Source: Devosia nitrariae
GTDB lineage: Bacteria; Pseudomonadota; Alphaproteobacteria; Rhizobiales; Devosiaceae
Assembly (NCBI RefSeq): GCF_030160115.1
Contig: NZ_BSNS01000009.1
Coordinates: 1-64,000, forward strand
Length of the DNA stretch: 64,000 nucleotides
Direction of reading: 5' to 3'
The translations under genes were made by a program, and so were the position numbers. The notes under the pieces were generated by a model. The model was given only the letters and a program-made list of their open reading frames with translations. It did not search any database and was not told the DNA's origin. Position 1 is the stretch's first letter, and each line of letters starts with the position of its first letter. Below are positions 33,888-43,075 of the stretch, piece after piece.

Positions 33888-35387
33888 TTACTCGGCGACG
33901 GTGACGTTGACGAGACTGGTGAGCCGCCCGTTGGGGTAGATATCGAAGCCCTCGACCTTTTCGTTGACTGCGGTATTGAGCGAGCCATAGGCGATATGGG
34001 CGACCGGCCCTTCGCAGGCGAGCTTTCTCTGCACGTTGTCGTAGATCTCTTTACGCTCGGCCTGATCGGTCGTCGTGCGGCCCTCGTCGAGCCAGGCGTC
34101 GATCTCGTCGTCGTCATATTTGAACACGTTGGTCGATCCGCCGCCGTAGAAGGTGCGGTAGAAGTATTCGTCCGGATCGGGGCTGCCGCCATTGGCCGAA
34201 ACGAAGAGGTCGAAATTGGAATTGCGCCAGTCCTGCACGAACTGGCCGATCTCCTGGTTCAGGAGCTCGACCTCGATGCCGCCCGCGGCCAACTGCTGCT
34301 GGACGACCTGGGCGATGTCGCGCGTATCCTGGCGCGGCAGCACGTTCATGGTGACCTGAAGCGGCGTTTCGACCCCGGCCTCTTCCAGCAGCGCCTTGGC
34401 GCCCTCGACATCGGTCGTGTAGCAGGCGTATTCGCTGGGCTCCAGTGCCCAGTTGACCAGCGCCGGCGAGAGCGGCCCGGCGGGCACGCCCATGCCGAAC
34501 AGCGCGCCATCGATGATCTCCTGGCGGTTGAGCAGCATGTTGATCGCCGTGCGAACGCGCGGGTCGTCGAACGGCTCGCGCGAAGCGTTCATGCCAACGA
34601 GCGTATAGGAGATGTCGCGCGTCTCCTGCACCGTCACTCCCGGCTGGCCCTGGAGCTGCAGCGCTGTGGCCGGGTCGATGCCGGGCAGGAGCCCGTACTC
34701 GCCGCTGGTGATGCCGACCTGGCGGGTTGCCGCTTCCGGCACGAAGTTGAAGACGACCTCGTCGAGCGCCGGCTGGCCTTCGACATGATAGTCCTCGTTC
34801 TTGTCGAGGCTGATGAAGCCGTTGGGCTGCCATTCGGCGAACTTGAAGGGGCCGGTGCCGACCGGCGCCTGCTGCAGCGCCTCGGCGTCGGTCTCGAATT
34901 CGGCCGGCACTATGGCGATGCTCGACAGCGACGACAGGATCGGTGCGAAGGGAGCATCGAGAGTGAAGACCACGGTCGTCGGATCGACGACCTCGATGCC
35001 GGTGATCGGGGTGACGCGGCTGGCAAGCGGGGAGGCGATGGCCTCCGATTGCACGCGCCTTATCGATGCGGCGACGTCCTCGGCGTCCATGGCCGAACCG
35101 TCATGGAAGGTGACGCCTTCGCGCAGCTTGAAGGTATAGGTCAGCCCGTCTTGCGAGACCTCCCAGGATTCGGCAAGGCGCGGCACGATGGCGAGGTCCT
35201 TGTCGACGCCCGTCAGCCCCTCATAGATGTTGTCCTGCACGATCACCACCGAGTTGAAGGCGGTAATGAGGTGCGGATCGAGCCCGGCGGGCGAAGAATC
35301 GATGGCGATATCGAGCGTTGCGGCGAACGCGCCTCCTGCCAGCATGGTGGTCGCGCCGAGTGCGGCCGCGAGTGTCCTGAGTGTCAT
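33888..35387 (-). CDS. Peptide ABC transporter substrate-binding protein (SBP family 5)
   Basis: This 499-residue periplasmic protein has a signal peptide (MTLRTLAAALGATTMLAGGA, cleavage near FAA/TLD) and the family-5 architecture: SSPAGLDPHLITAFNSVVIV, YEGLTGVDKDLAIVPRLAES, YTFKLREGVTFHDGSAM, and a C-terminal domain with YFYRTFYGGGSTNVFKYDD. GGAGGG precedes the ATG. It probably binds peptides or muropeptides. It is divergent from the ATPase genes across a gap holding four 11-bp TGGT units, so both arms of the importer would be controlled together. Confidence 0.91.
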   Translation of the reverse strand: MTLRTLAAALGATTMLAGGAFAATLDIAIDSSPAGLDPHLITAFNSVVIVQDNIYEGLTGVDKDLAIVPRLAESWEVSQDGLTYTFKLREGVTFHDGSAMDAEDVAASIRRVQSEAIASPLASRVTPITGIEVVDPTTVVFTLDAPFAPILSSLSSIAIVPAEFETDAEALQQAPVGTGPFKFAEWQPNGFISLDKNEDYHVEGQPALDEVVFNFVPEAATRQVGITSGEYGLLPGIDPATALQLQGQPGVTVQETRDISYTLVGMNASREPFDDPRVRTAINMLLNRQEIIDGALFGMGVPAGPLSPALVNWALEPSEYACYTTDVEGAKALLEEAGVETPLQVTMNVLPRQDTRDIAQVVQQQLAAGGIEVELLNQEIGQFVQDWRNSNFDLFVSANGGSPDPDEYFYRTFYGGGSTNVFKYDDDEIDAWLDEGRTTTDQAERKEIYDNVQRKLACEGPVAHIAYGSLNTAVNEKVEGFDIYPNGRLTSLVNVTVAE

Positions 35388-35461
35388 GTTCCCTCCAGAT
35401 CAGTTTGCCGTCATCCGTCCCGAATAGGGCGATCGGGTCAGGGTGCCGGCGTGAAAGCGCG

Positions 35462-35511
35462 ATAGGTCCAGTTTAAGACCAGTCTGGACAGTGGTAACGC
35501 TATGGTACTAT
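35462..35511. promoter_or_regulatory. Four-unit 11-bp TGGT operator in the dppA-dppD divergent gap
   Basis: On the minus strand two contiguous 11-mers read ACTGGTCTTAA and ACTGGACCTAT (35483 to 35462). On the plus strand two contiguous 11-mers read AGTGGTAACGC and TATGGTACTAT (35490 to 35511). The pairs point outward toward their own gene, with CTGGAC between them, so the whole 50 bases form an imperfect palindrome. Spacing of one helical turn puts all TGGT boxes of a pair on one face. A three-unit relative lies at 47985-48017. Confidence 0.65.
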
Positions 35512-35597
35512 CAATTGCTGTGCAAGCCCGTTTGCCGGGCGCTACCCTGCGGGTGGCCTGGCAGCGCCCGCGCCGTCAAGAAAAGCCTGGAGTGCCT

Positions 35598-36554
35598 GTG
35601 TCCGAAGAGGCCCTGCTGACCATCGAGGATCTCCATATCGCCGTCGGCAGCCGGCCGGTCATCGAGGGGGTGTCGCTAACGATCCGCCCAGGAGAGATGC
35701 TGGGGCTCGTCGGCGAATCCGGGTGCGGAAAGTCGGTGACGGCCCTTTCGATCATGCGCCTGCTGGCCGAGCCGCCGATGCGGGTCGTCAAGGGCGCCAT
35801 CCGCTTCGGGCAAACCGACATCCTTTCGCTCCCCGAGCACGAGCTCGAGGCCCTGCGCGGCGACCGCATCGCCATGATCTTCCAGGAACCGATGACCTCG
35901 CTCAACCCGGTCTTCACCATCGGCAACCAGATCGCCGAGGTGGTACTCCTGCACCGCAAGGTCGGGCGCGACGCGGCCGAGGCGCGGGCGGTCGAGCTGT
36001 TGAAGCGTGTGGGGATTCCAGCTCCGGAGGCGGCCATGGGGCGCTATCCGCACCAGCTCTCCGGCGGGCAGCGCCAGCGGGTGATGATCGCGATGGCCCT
36101 GGCCTGCGACCCCAAGCTCCTCGTTGCCGACGAACCGACGACGGCGCTCGACGTGACAGTGCAAGCTCAGATCCTCGAGCTCATCGATGGCCTGCGGCGT
36201 GAGACCGGCATGGCGGTGCTGCTCATCACCCATGACCTTGGCGTTGTCTCCCAATATTGCGACCGGGTGGCGGTGATGTATGGCGGGCGCGTGGTCGAGG
36301 AGGCGCCGAGCGCTGAACTCTTCGCCCATCCGCGCCACCGCTATACCGAAGCGCTGTTGCGCACCATTCCCGCCTCCAACCTGCCGGGCGTCGACCTGCC
36401 CGCTATCCCCGGCACGGTGCCGCCGCCCGGAAGGCGGCCTGCCGGTTGCGCTTTCCACCCGCGCTGCCATGCCATGGTCGAGACATGCACCACAGTCCTT
36501 CCGGAGCTGACCGAGCCGCCGCACCGCATCCGCTGCTGGAACCCCGCCGCATGA
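35598..36554 (+). CDS. Peptide ABC transporter ATP-binding protein (DppD type)
   Basis: This 318-residue ATPase has Walker [20 protein letters not shown]-loop [14 protein letters not shown], signature [15 protein letters not shown], Walker [15 protein letters not shown], and the C-terminal oligopeptide-transporter domain with cysteines ([16 protein letters not shown]) that in some homologues bind an Fe-S cluster. I prefer the GTG at 35598 (GGAG five bases upstream) because the ATG at 35502 lies inside the operator. It overlaps the DppF-type gene by 4 bases. Confidence 0.9.
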   Translation: MSEEALLTIEDLHIAVGSRPVIEGVSLTIRPGEMLGLVGESGCGKSVTALSIMRLLAEPPMRVVKGAIRFGQTDILSLPEHELEALRGDRIAMIFQEPMTSLNPVFTIGNQIAEVVLLHRKVGRDAAEARAVELLKRVGIPAPEAAMGRYPHQLSGGQRQRVMIAMALACDPKLLVADEPTTALDVTVQAQILELIDGLRRETGMAVLLITHDLGVVSQYCDRVAVMYGGRVVEEAPSAELFAHPRHRYTEALLRTIPASNLPGVDLPAIPGTVPPPGRRPAGCAFHPRCHAMVETCTTVLPELTEPPHRIRCWNPAA

Positions 36555-37513
36555 GCCTTCTCGAACTGCGCCACCTGTCGAAAACCTATCCCGGCGCCAA
36601 CGGCGCCGTGGTGCAGGCGGTCTCGGACGTCTCCTTGACCATCGCGCCCGGGGAAGTGTTGGGCGTGGTCGGAGAATCGGGGTGCGGCAAGTCGACCCTG
36701 GGGCGCTCGCTCCTGCGCCTGATCGAACCGACGGCCGGCGAGGTTCTCTTCGAGGGCCGCGATCTCGTCGGCCTCGGCAAGCGGGACATGAAGTCCGTGC
36801 GCCGCGACCTGCAGATCATCTTCCAGGACCCGTTCGGGTCGCTCAACCCGCGCCATACGGTGGGCGGCATCATCGGCGAGCCGCTGGAAGTGCATCGCGT
36901 CGGCACCCGCGCCGAACGGCGGGCGCGGGTCACCGAGCTCTTGAAGCTCGTCGGCCTGCCCGAGGATGCGGCGAACCGCTATCCGCACGAGTTCTCCGGC
37001 GGTCAGCGCCAGCGCATCGCCATCGCCCGGGCGCTGGCACTGGAGCCCAAGCTCCTTGTCGCTGACGAGGCGGTTTCGGCGCTCGACGTTTCCATCCAGA
37101 GCCAGATCATCAACCTGATCGCGGACCTGCAGAAGCGCCTCAACCTGTCGATCATGTTCATCAGCCACGACCTTTCGGTCATCCGCCATGTCAGCGATCG
37201 CATCGCGGTGATGTATCTGGGGCGCATCGTCGAGATCGGTCCAGCCGAAGAAATCATGACCGCACCCAAGCACCCCTATACCCAGGCACTGCTGTCGGCC
37301 ATTCCACGACCGGGCGCTGCGCGTGGTGGTCGGATCGTCCTCGAGGGCGAATTGCCGGATCCCGCCAACCCGCCCGCCGGTTGCGCCTTCCATACCCGTT
37401 GCCCCAAAGTGATGGATATCTGCCACCGGCAACGCCCGCTCCTTGCCCGCCCCGCCAATGTCGAGCCGGGAAGCGAAAGCGAGGTTGCCTGCCATCTCTA
37501 CGAGGCTGCCTGA
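36551..37513 (+). CDS. Peptide ABC transporter ATP-binding protein (DppF type)
   Basis: The 320-residue second ATPase has Walker [22 protein letters not shown]-loop [14 protein letters not shown], signature [19 protein letters not shown], Walker [15 protein letters not shown], and the C-terminal domain [16 protein letters not shown]. Walker B carries DEAVSALD where many homologues have DEPVSALD; the catalytic Glu is intact. It overlaps the DppD-type gene by ATGA and the serine hydrolase gene by one base, so uptake and peptide processing are translationally linked. Confidence 0.92.
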   Translation: MSLLELRHLSKTYPGANGAVVQAVSDVSLTIAPGEVLGVVGESGCGKSTLGRSLLRLIEPTAGEVLFEGRDLVGLGKRDMKSVRRDLQIIFQDPFGSLNPRHTVGGIIGEPLEVHRVGTRAERRARVTELLKLVGLPEDAANRYPHEFSGGQRQRIAIARALALEPKLLVADEAVSALDVSIQSQIINLIADLQKRLNLSIMFISHDLSVIRHVSDRIAVMYLGRIVEIGPAEEIMTAPKHPYTQALLSAIPRPGAARGGRIVLEGELPDPANPPAGCAFHTRCPKVMDICHRQRPLLARPANVEPGSESEVACHLYEAA

Positions 37514-38520
37514 TGACGCTCTATTCCAGACTGGACGCTGGTTTTGCCCCACTCGCCGCCGCCATCGAGACCGGCCACATCCCCGGCGGTGTTCTCGGCA
37601 TCGTCGATGGCGAGGGCAGGAGGGCCGTCCGCGCGGCGGGAGCGGCGCAGACGGTGCCGCACCGCCGGGCGATGCGTGAGGACACCTGGTTCGACCTCGC
37701 ATCCCTGACCAAGGTCATCTTCACCACCCCGCGCATCCTCGCCCTCGCCGATACCGGCGTCATCGACCTTGACGCGCCGCTGACCACACTGTTGCCCGAC
37801 TTGCGCCAATACGATCTCAACGCGTGGGAAAGGCGGGTGACCTTCCGCCAGTGCCTCGGCCATCAGACGCCGTTCCCGGCCGTCGAGCCGATCTATACCT
37901 ATGGCCGCGATCCGCAACTCCTGCGCACCTTTGTCCTGCAGCGTGAGTGGCGGCCCGGCCCGCCTGTCTATTCCGACATCAACTACATCCTGATGGGCTT
38001 GGGCCTCGAGCGCCTCGAGGGCAGGGGTATCCGCGACATGGACCCGGGGCCGGGTTTCGCCTGGTCAGCCGACCCGGAAACGGCCGCCGCGACCGAAGAC
38101 TGCACCTGGCGCCACCGCGTCCTTTGCGGCGAGGTCCACGATGACAACTGCGCGGCGTTCGAGGGCGCCGGCCATGCCGGCCTTTTCGGTACGGTGGGCT
38201 CCGTCCTTGATTTCGCTCGTGGCTTGCTCGACGGCACCGGTCCCTCGGGTAAGATCATTGAGCTGATGCGCACTCCGCTGTCTTCCCGCCGCACTCATGG
38301 CTGGGAGCATCCATACGAGGGGTGGTCCGGCGGCGACCACGCGAGCCCGGCAACCATCGGCCACACCGGCTTTACCGGCACGGGTCTATGGATCGATTTC
38401 CAGCATGGCTTTGCCTGGACGCTCTTGACCAACCGCATCCACCCCACCCGCCATTTCGAGAGCGGCATCGTGGGTCTGCGCCGGGCGGTCGCGGACGGAA
38501 TCAACACCGCCCTATGGTGA
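37513..38520 (+). CDS. Serine hydrolase, beta-lactamase/DD-peptidase family (class C fold)
   Basis: This 335-residue protein has the active-site SxxK as Ser64-Leu-Thr-Lys67 in WFDLASLTKV, the YxN-equivalent Tyr153-Ser-Asp in VYSDINY, and a GHTGFTGTG motif matching the third (KTG/HTG) element. There is no signal peptide, so it would act in the cytoplasm, unlike secreted beta-lactamases. Cytosolic members can be esterases, amidases or peptidases. Its coupling to the peptide importer (TGATG overlap) and its place before anmK suggest cleavage of an imported muropeptide; this is inference. Confidence 0.87.
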   Translation: MTLYSRLDAGFAPLAAAIETGHIPGGVLGIVDGEGRRAVRAAGAAQTVPHRRAMREDTWFDLASLTKVIFTTPRILALADTGVIDLDAPLTTLLPDLRQYDLNAWERRVTFRQCLGHQTPFPAVEPIYTYGRDPQLLRTFVLQREWRPGPPVYSDINYILMGLGLERLEGRGIRDMDPGPGFAWSADPETAAATEDCTWRHRVLCGEVHDDNCAAFEGAGHAGLFGTVGSVLDFARGLLDGTGPSGKIIELMRTPLSSRRTHGWEHPYEGWSGGDHASPATIGHTGFTGTGLWIDFQHGFAWTLLTNRIHPTRHFESGIVGLRRAVADGINTALW

Positions 38521-38546
38521 CGTCGGTGATTGAGGGCGCCGTGCAG

Positions 38547-38686
38547 CCCCTCACCCTGACCCCATCCCCGGAGGGGCGAGGGGACGCTGTGGGAGCTGCG
38601 GGTGAAAGCGCAGAAACTTCGGTAAAAGCGGAGCCATTCGCCTCGCCCCTCCGGGGAGAGGCCGCCGCGCAGCGGCGGGTGAGGGG
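38547..38686. repeat. REP pair, CCCCTCACCC type, copy 5
   Basis: CCCCTCACCCTGACCCCATC, CCCGGAGGGGCGAGGGG, then CCTCGCCCCTCCGGGGAGAGG and GCGCAGCGGCGGGTGAGGGG. It is close to copy 1 (21457-21597), sharing most of the right arm. It lies between the serine hydrolase gene and anmK. Confidence 0.88.
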
Positions 38687-38731
38687 TCTCTCCACCAGCA
38701 AAATATTCGTGGCCGAAACAGGACAATTCTC

Positions 38732-39847
38732 ATGACCCCCATCTGGGCCATCGGTCTGATGACCGGCACCGTGCTCGACGGCAATATCGACATCGCACTG
38801 TTGCGCACCGACGGCGAGACCGTTTCGGAATTTGGCGCCTATCGGCTGGCGCCCTACGGGCAGGAGCTGCGGGACCTCCTGGTCGAGACCCTCGATACCG
38901 CTCGCAAATGGAACTTCTCCGGGCCGGACCCAGCGATTTTTGCAAAGGCCGAGGCGGCGCTGACGCGCGCGCAGTCGGAAGCGGTTCTGGCGTTCGTCAA
39001 GGACCAGGGCCTAGCGATGGCCGACATCGGTATTGTCGGCTTCCACGGCCAGAGCGTCCTCCACCGCGCGCCCCAGCCCGGCGGCATCGGCGCCACCCGC
39101 CAGCTCGGCGATGGCGAGCTGATGGCAAGGATCCTCGGCACTCGCGTCGCCTACGACTTCCGCTCGGCCGATGTCGCTGCGGGCGGGCAGGGCGCTCCGC
39201 TCTCGGCTATCTACCACAAAGCGCTGCTCAGGGGTCTCGATGCCAAAGGCGAGACGGCGGTGCTCAACCTCGGCGGGGTCGCCAACATCACCTGGACGGA
39301 CGGTGCCGACGAACTCATTGCCTTCGATACCGGCCCGGCCAACGCTCCGATCAACGACTTCGTCAAGGCCAGGGGCTTCGGCGACATGGATCGCGACGGG
39401 GGCCTGGCGCTCGCCGGCGCCGTCGACGAGGCACGTTTGGCAAGGCTTTTGGAGCACCCATACCTTTCGGCGCCTTACCCCAAATCGCTCGACCGCTTCG
39501 ATTTTGCCGCCGATATGGCCGAGGGGTTCGGCACGGAGGACGGCACGGCGCTTTTGACCGCCTTTACCGCCTCGGCTGTCGGCAAGGGGCTCGACCTGCT
39601 GCCGCGGCGGCCGGACCGGCTGATCGTATGCGGTGGCGGGCGGCGCAATCCGGCAATCATGAGAATGCTCGCCGAGCGCACCCGCGTCGAGGCCGTCGAG
39701 GCCGAGGCGTTCGGCTGGCGCGGTGATGCGATCGAAGCCGAATGCTTTGCGCTGCTGGCCGTGCGGGTGTTGCGCGGACTGCCGATCAGCTTTCCGACGA
39801 CGACCGGGGTTCCGGCGCCGATGACGGGGGGACGGCTGGCGGGATAG
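38732..39847 (+). CDS. anmK: Anhydro-N-acetylmuramic acid kinase
   Basis: This enzyme phosphorylates and opens 1,6-anhydro-MurNAc to MurNAc-6-phosphate, which MurQ (41173-42063) converts to GlcNAc-6-phosphate. The 371-residue ASKHA-fold kinase has the N-terminal phosphate loop [59 protein letters not shown] and [12 protein letters not shown]. The GTVLDG in place of the usual GTSLDG is seen in alphaproteobacterial versions, as far as I recall. Its 3' end overlaps the convergent EamA gene by 62 bases. Confidence 0.93.
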   Translation: MTPIWAIGLMTGTVLDGNIDIALLRTDGETVSEFGAYRLAPYGQELRDLLVETLDTARKWNFSGPDPAIFAKAEAALTRAQSEAVLAFVKDQGLAMADIGIVGFHGQSVLHRAPQPGGIGATRQLGDGELMARILGTRVAYDFRSADVAAGGQGAPLSAIYHKALLRGLDAKGETAVLNLGGVANITWTDGADELIAFDTGPANAPINDFVKARGFGDMDRDGGLALAGAVDEARLARLLEHPYLSAPYPKSLDRFDFAADMAEGFGTEDGTALLTAFTASAVGKGLDLLPRRPDRLIVCGGGRRNPAIMRMLAERTRVEAVEAEAFGWRGDAIEAECFALLAVRVLRGLPISFPTTTGVPAPMTGGRLAG

Positions 39848-40751
39848 CGGTTGAGGGATCGGGCGTGGCCGGCGCGTCACGCTGCCTGCCTGCCGCTCGC
39901 ATGCCGAGAGCGCAAGCCGCGATGATGAGCGCGCCACCGATCCAGAGCTGCACCTGCGGTATTTCGGCAAAGAAAAGATAGCCCAAGACGGCCGCCCAGA
40001 GCAGCCCGGTGTAGTCGACCACGGAGAAGATCGAAGCCGGCAGTCGTTTCAACCCCCCGAAGATGAGGATGAAGCCGACGGCACCAAGCAGCCCGATGAG
40101 AGCGATCTGCCACCAGATCTCGACAGGTGGCGCGGCAAGGCCCGGCAGCGCGAGCGGAACGGCAATGGCAGCCGCGACGCTCGATTGTGCCAGAGTCATC
40201 GCCATCGGCCCCTCGTCGGTCGAATGATGCTTCATCAGAACGAGTGCCGCCGCGTAGCTGACCGGTGCCAGGATGCCCGCACCCCAGGCGAGTAGGCTCG
40301 AGGAGCCGCCGGTCGGGATGGATTCTCCGCCAAAGACGATGACAAGCGATCCGGCGATGCCGAGCGCGATAGCGACGAGCAGTGTCGGCGACACCGGTTC
40401 CTTGAGGATGACGACGCCGAGCAGCGAAATGTAGATGGGTGCGCTCATGGCGAGTGCTGCCGCAACTGCTAGAGGCAGATTGGTGACACCGTAGAAGAAG
40501 AGGCAGGCGGTGAGGACCATCAGTGCGCCGCGAAGCGCGTGGCGGCCGTAGTTCTCGCGCCTCGGCCAGGCGGCGCGCGCAATCAGCATGAAGCCTGCCA
40601 GCCAAAGGGCGGCGCCCGCATAGCGCACGAATGCGATCTGGAAGGTGGAGATGTGTGCCCCGAGGCTCTTGGCTACGGCATCCATGGCGCAGAGCGTGGC
40701 AATACCCCCGGCGCCCAGCAGGATACCGGTGATGGCCTCGTCGCGCTTCAT
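39786..40751 (-). CDS. EamA/DMT family transporter
   Basis: The 321-residue protein has ten hydrophobic helices in two five-helix EamA repeats, with [19 protein letters not shown] and [21 protein letters not shown] in the first and [30 protein letters not shown] in the second. The last 30 residues are a Pro/Ser-rich cytoplasmic tail that overlaps the anmK 3' end on the opposite strand. Drug/metabolite exporters of this family move amino acids or small metabolites; the substrate here is unknown. It overlaps the acetyltransferase gene by 4 bases, at the end of the amino-sugar operon. Confidence 0.88.
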   Translation of the reverse strand: MKRDEAITGILLGAGGIATLCAMDAVAKSLGAHISTFQIAFVRYAGAALWLAGFMLIARAAWPRRENYGRHALRGALMVLTACLFFYGVTNLPLAVAAALAMSAPIYISLLGVVILKEPVSPTLLVAIALGIAGSLVIVFGGESIPTGGSSSLLAWGAGILAPVSYAAALVLMKHHSTDEGPMAMTLAQSSVAAAIAVPLALPGLAAPPVEIWWQIALIGLLGAVGFILIFGGLKRLPASIFSVVDYTGLLWAAVLGYLFFAEIPQVQLWIGGALIIAACALGMRAAGRQRDAPATPDPSTAIPPAVPPSSAPEPRSSSES

Positions 40752-41176
40752 GGCTGGTTGAGCGGCTTTTGCAGGAACCAGCGGGTGCGTCCGCGCGGGA
40801 AATCGGCAAGTCCCCCGAAGACGGCGTAGCCGGCGCGCTGGTAGGCGCTCAACGCTTGCGGGTTGAAGGTGTCGATATAGGCGCCATGGCAGCCGCGGTC
40901 GACCGCCTCGGCTTCGGCCATGGCGAGGAGGCGCCCGGCAAGGCCCTTGCCCCGATGCGCTTCGCCGATCCACAGCCACTGCACATAGAGCCAGCCCCAG
41001 GCGGTATAGCCGGAAAGCCCGCCCTGGATCGCGTCTTGCTCGTCGCGCACCAGGATGGCGAGCGCCCGCCTCTCAGCGGGTCCGACGTCGCCCGCGTTGA
41101 ACGCAGCGAGGCTGTCGCCGATGACGGCGAGCTCATCGGGATCGGGTTCGACGGTGAGCTCGAGGGTGAGGGTCAT
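40748..41176 (-). CDS. GNAT family N-acetyltransferase
   Basis: This 142-residue GNAT protein has LAILVRDEQDAIQGGLSGYTAWGWLYVQWLW and the acetyl-CoA loop HRGKGLAGRLLAMAEAEA, then CHGAYIDTFNPQALSAYQRAGY. It overlaps murQ (upstream) and the EamA gene (downstream) by 4 bases each. The adjoining genes suggest an amino sugar or peptide amine substrate, but GNAT specificity cannot be read from sequence. Confidence 0.87.
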   Translation of the reverse strand: MTLTLELTVEPDPDELAVIGDSLAAFNAGDVGPAERRALAILVRDEQDAIQGGLSGYTAWGWLYVQWLWIGEAHRGKGLAGRLLAMAEAEAVDRGCHGAYIDTFNPQALSAYQRAGYAVFGGLADFPRGRTRWFLQKPLNQP

Positions 41177-42063
41177 TGCCTGCCCGAAGTCAACGCTCGG
41201 CGCAGGTTTCCGCCTGCCCCGTCGAGCGCGGCCTGCGCCTCGTTCCGGTCGAGCGATCTAGTCAGCATAACGGTGGCGAGCTTGATGACGCCATCGGCTT
41301 CGGCAAGGGTTGCCCTGGCGGTTTCGATGTCGGCACCGGTCAGGTCCGCCACCATCTGCGCAGCGCGCTCATTGAGCTTGACGTTGGTCGGGCGCATCTC
41401 GACCATCAGCCCGCGATAGACGAAGCCGAGCCTGATCATGACGCCGGTCGAGATGCAGTTGAGCGCGGCTTTCTGCGCGGTGCCGGCCTTCATGCGGGTC
41501 GAGCCCGCGACCAGTTCCGGACCAGTGTCGAGCAACACCGCGATGTCGCACGCCTCTCCGACCTTGCCGCCGCGATTGTTGTAGATGCCGATTGCCAGCG
41601 CCCCGCGCTCTCGCGCAAAGGTGAGGCCGGCAATGACGAAGGGCGTGCGCCCACTGGCTGCCAGCCCGATGACCACGTCGTTGGCGCCGACGCCGGCCAC
41701 CTCGAGCCGCCGAACGGCCTCTTCCTCGCTGTCCTCGGCGCCTTCGGCCGCCTTGTTGAGAGCGGTCTCGCCGCCCGCCATCAGCGTCAGCGCGCGCTCA
41801 TAGGGCCAGTTGTAGGTCGGCGGCAGCTCGGCCGCATCCTGTGTCGCGATGCGCCCGGACGTGCCGGCGCCGAGATAAATCAGCCGTCCCCCCGCCGACA
41901 GCCGTTCGGTCGCCGCATCGATGGTGCGGGCGATCGCCTCGCTCGCCCCCTGCACCGCGCCGATGGCGGCGAACTGGCCCTCAAGGATGCCGGCAACCAG
42001 TTCGGCGCTCGACCAGTCTTCGATGGAGGCGTAGCGGGCGGAGGCGGATTCGGTGGTGGTCAT
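41173..42063 (-). CDS. murQ: N-acetylmuramic acid 6-phosphate etherase
   Basis: This enzyme removes D-lactate from MurNAc-6-phosphate, giving GlcNAc-6-phosphate. The 296-residue SIS-fold protein has LIYLGAGTSGRIATQDAAEL (sugar-phosphate binding), AEGAEDSEEEAV with the catalytic Glu region, IGLAASGRTPFV and VAGSTRMKAGTAQKAALN. A C-terminal UBA-like helix bundle ends the protein. A GAGCG repeat with a strong hairpin separates it from the kinase gene upstream in the operon, and it overlaps the GNAT gene by 4 bases. Confidence 0.94.
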   Translation of the reverse strand: MTTTESASARYASIEDWSSAELVAGILEGQFAAIGAVQGASEAIARTIDAATERLSAGGRLIYLGAGTSGRIATQDAAELPPTYNWPYERALTLMAGGETALNKAAEGAEDSEEEAVRRLEVAGVGANDVVIGLAASGRTPFVIAGLTFARERGALAIGIYNNRGGKVGEACDIAVLLDTGPELVAGSTRMKAGTAQKAALNCISTGVMIRLGFVYRGLMVEMRPTNVKLNERAAQMVADLTGADIETARATLAEADGVIKLATVMLTRSLDRNEAQAALDGAGGNLRRALTSGRQ

Positions 42064-42078
42064 CTTCTCTTCCGGCGG

Positions 42079-42182
42079 CTAGAGCGGGATGCGAAAAAGT
42101 GGAAACCGGTTTTTCGCTAAAAATCTCGCGACAACAAAAAGTTAGAGCGCCTGATTTGATTTAGTCAAATCGGGCGCTCTAG
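42079..42182. repeat. GAGCG-family palindromic repeat, copy 3, with strong hairpin
   Basis: The element runs CTAGAGCGGGATGCGAAAAA to CGGGCGCTCTAG. It contains GGAAACCGGTTTTTC-type symmetry and the near-perfect 16-bp stem AGAGCGCCTGATTTGA / TCAAATCGGGCGCTCT (42144-42159 and 42165-42180, one G-T pair). The kinase TAG stop (42181-42179) lies in its end. It is a likely partial terminator or mRNA-processing site between kinase and murQ genes. Confidence 0.85.
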
Positions 42183-43075
42183 GCGAACTGACGGGCCATG
42201 ACGGCGGCGTGACGCGCGGCATCGATCTGCGGGAACACGACGTGGCACCCGGGAAGCGCCGCAATCAGGGCCGACTTGATGCTTTGATGGAGGCCGATGA
42301 CGCCGCCGACATAGCCGATCGGCAGGTTGCCGGCACGTTTGACCAGGGCGCGGCCGAGCCGCGCCAGTTCTTCGGCGGCTCGCTCGAGGTTCGCAAGCGC
42401 AATGGCATCGCCCCGATCGGCGGCACGAGCCACCGCCTGCGCCAACGCGCCGATGCGGCCGCGGTCGCTGCCATAGACATAAGCGCGGGTCGCACTCCAG
42501 TCGTCACCGCCCATGGCGGCAAAGAGTTCTTCAGCCAGTATCCCGGCTTCTCCCGTACCGCCGGTCTCGTCGATGATCCGATAGAGATTGTCGAGTGCGG
42601 TGAGCGCGATCCACGTGCCCGAGCCGCCGTCGTCGATGAGAAGGCCCCTGCCGCCGACCCGCACCAGCGTGCCATCGGCCGCCACATGGAGCCCCACCGA
42701 GCCGGTGCCGGCCGAGACGAGATGCCCGGCGCCCGGGGCGAAGGCGGCGCGGAAGGCGAGTTCCATGTCATCGCTGGTGCCGATCCGGGCGGGATCGAGC
42801 CCGAGCGCCGCGCCGGCAATGGCTCGGGCCTCGTCAAAAGCACGTTCACCAAGCCCGGTGACGCCGAGAAATGCGGCAGCGACCGGTAGATGCGCATGGG
42901 TTTCGGCGGAGATCGCTCCGATGGTGGCGGCGAAGCGATTGCGTTCGGCCGGGTTGAACAGGTGTCCAGTAGCGCCGGGCGCCGCGCCGCGCGCGATCGT
43001 GGTTCCATCGGCGTCGGCGATCACCCAGCGCGAGGCCGTGCCACCGATGTCGACGCCGATGAACCGCTGCGTCAC
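42179..43075 (-). CDS. BadF/BadG/BcrA-type N-acetylglucosamine or MurNAc kinase
   Basis: This 298-residue ASKHA kinase has FIGVDIGGTASRWVIADADG (ATP phosphate-1), AAFLGVTGLGE, VSAGTGSVGLHVAADG (phosphate-2) and GRGLLIDDGGSGTWIALTAL, which match the BadF-type amino-sugar kinases (human GlcNAc kinase / MurK group). It would make GlcNAc-6-P or MurNAc-6-P from imported sugar; MurQ next door makes MurNAc a good candidate. It overlaps nanE by 4 bases. The stop is inside a GAGCG repeat. Confidence 0.88.
   Translation of the reverse strand: MTQRFIGVDIGGTASRWVIADADGTTIARGAAPGATGHLFNPAERNRFAATIGAISAETHAHLPVAAAFLGVTGLGERAFDEARAIAGAALGLDPARIGTSDDMELAFRAAFAPGAGHLVSAGTGSVGLHVAADGTLVRVGGRGLLIDDGGSGTWIALTALDNLYRIIDETGGTGEAGILAEELFAAMGGDDWSATRAYVYGSDRGRIGALAQAVARAADRGDAIALANLERAAEELARLGRALVKRAGNLPIGYVGGVIGLHQSIKSALIAALPGCHVVFPQIDAARHAAVMARQFA

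Noticed and set aside
21457..38686. CRISPR array from the repeated CCCCTCACCC sequences
   Set aside because: The copies are irregularly spaced, palindromic and flank genes; there are no spacers of constant length and no cas genes.
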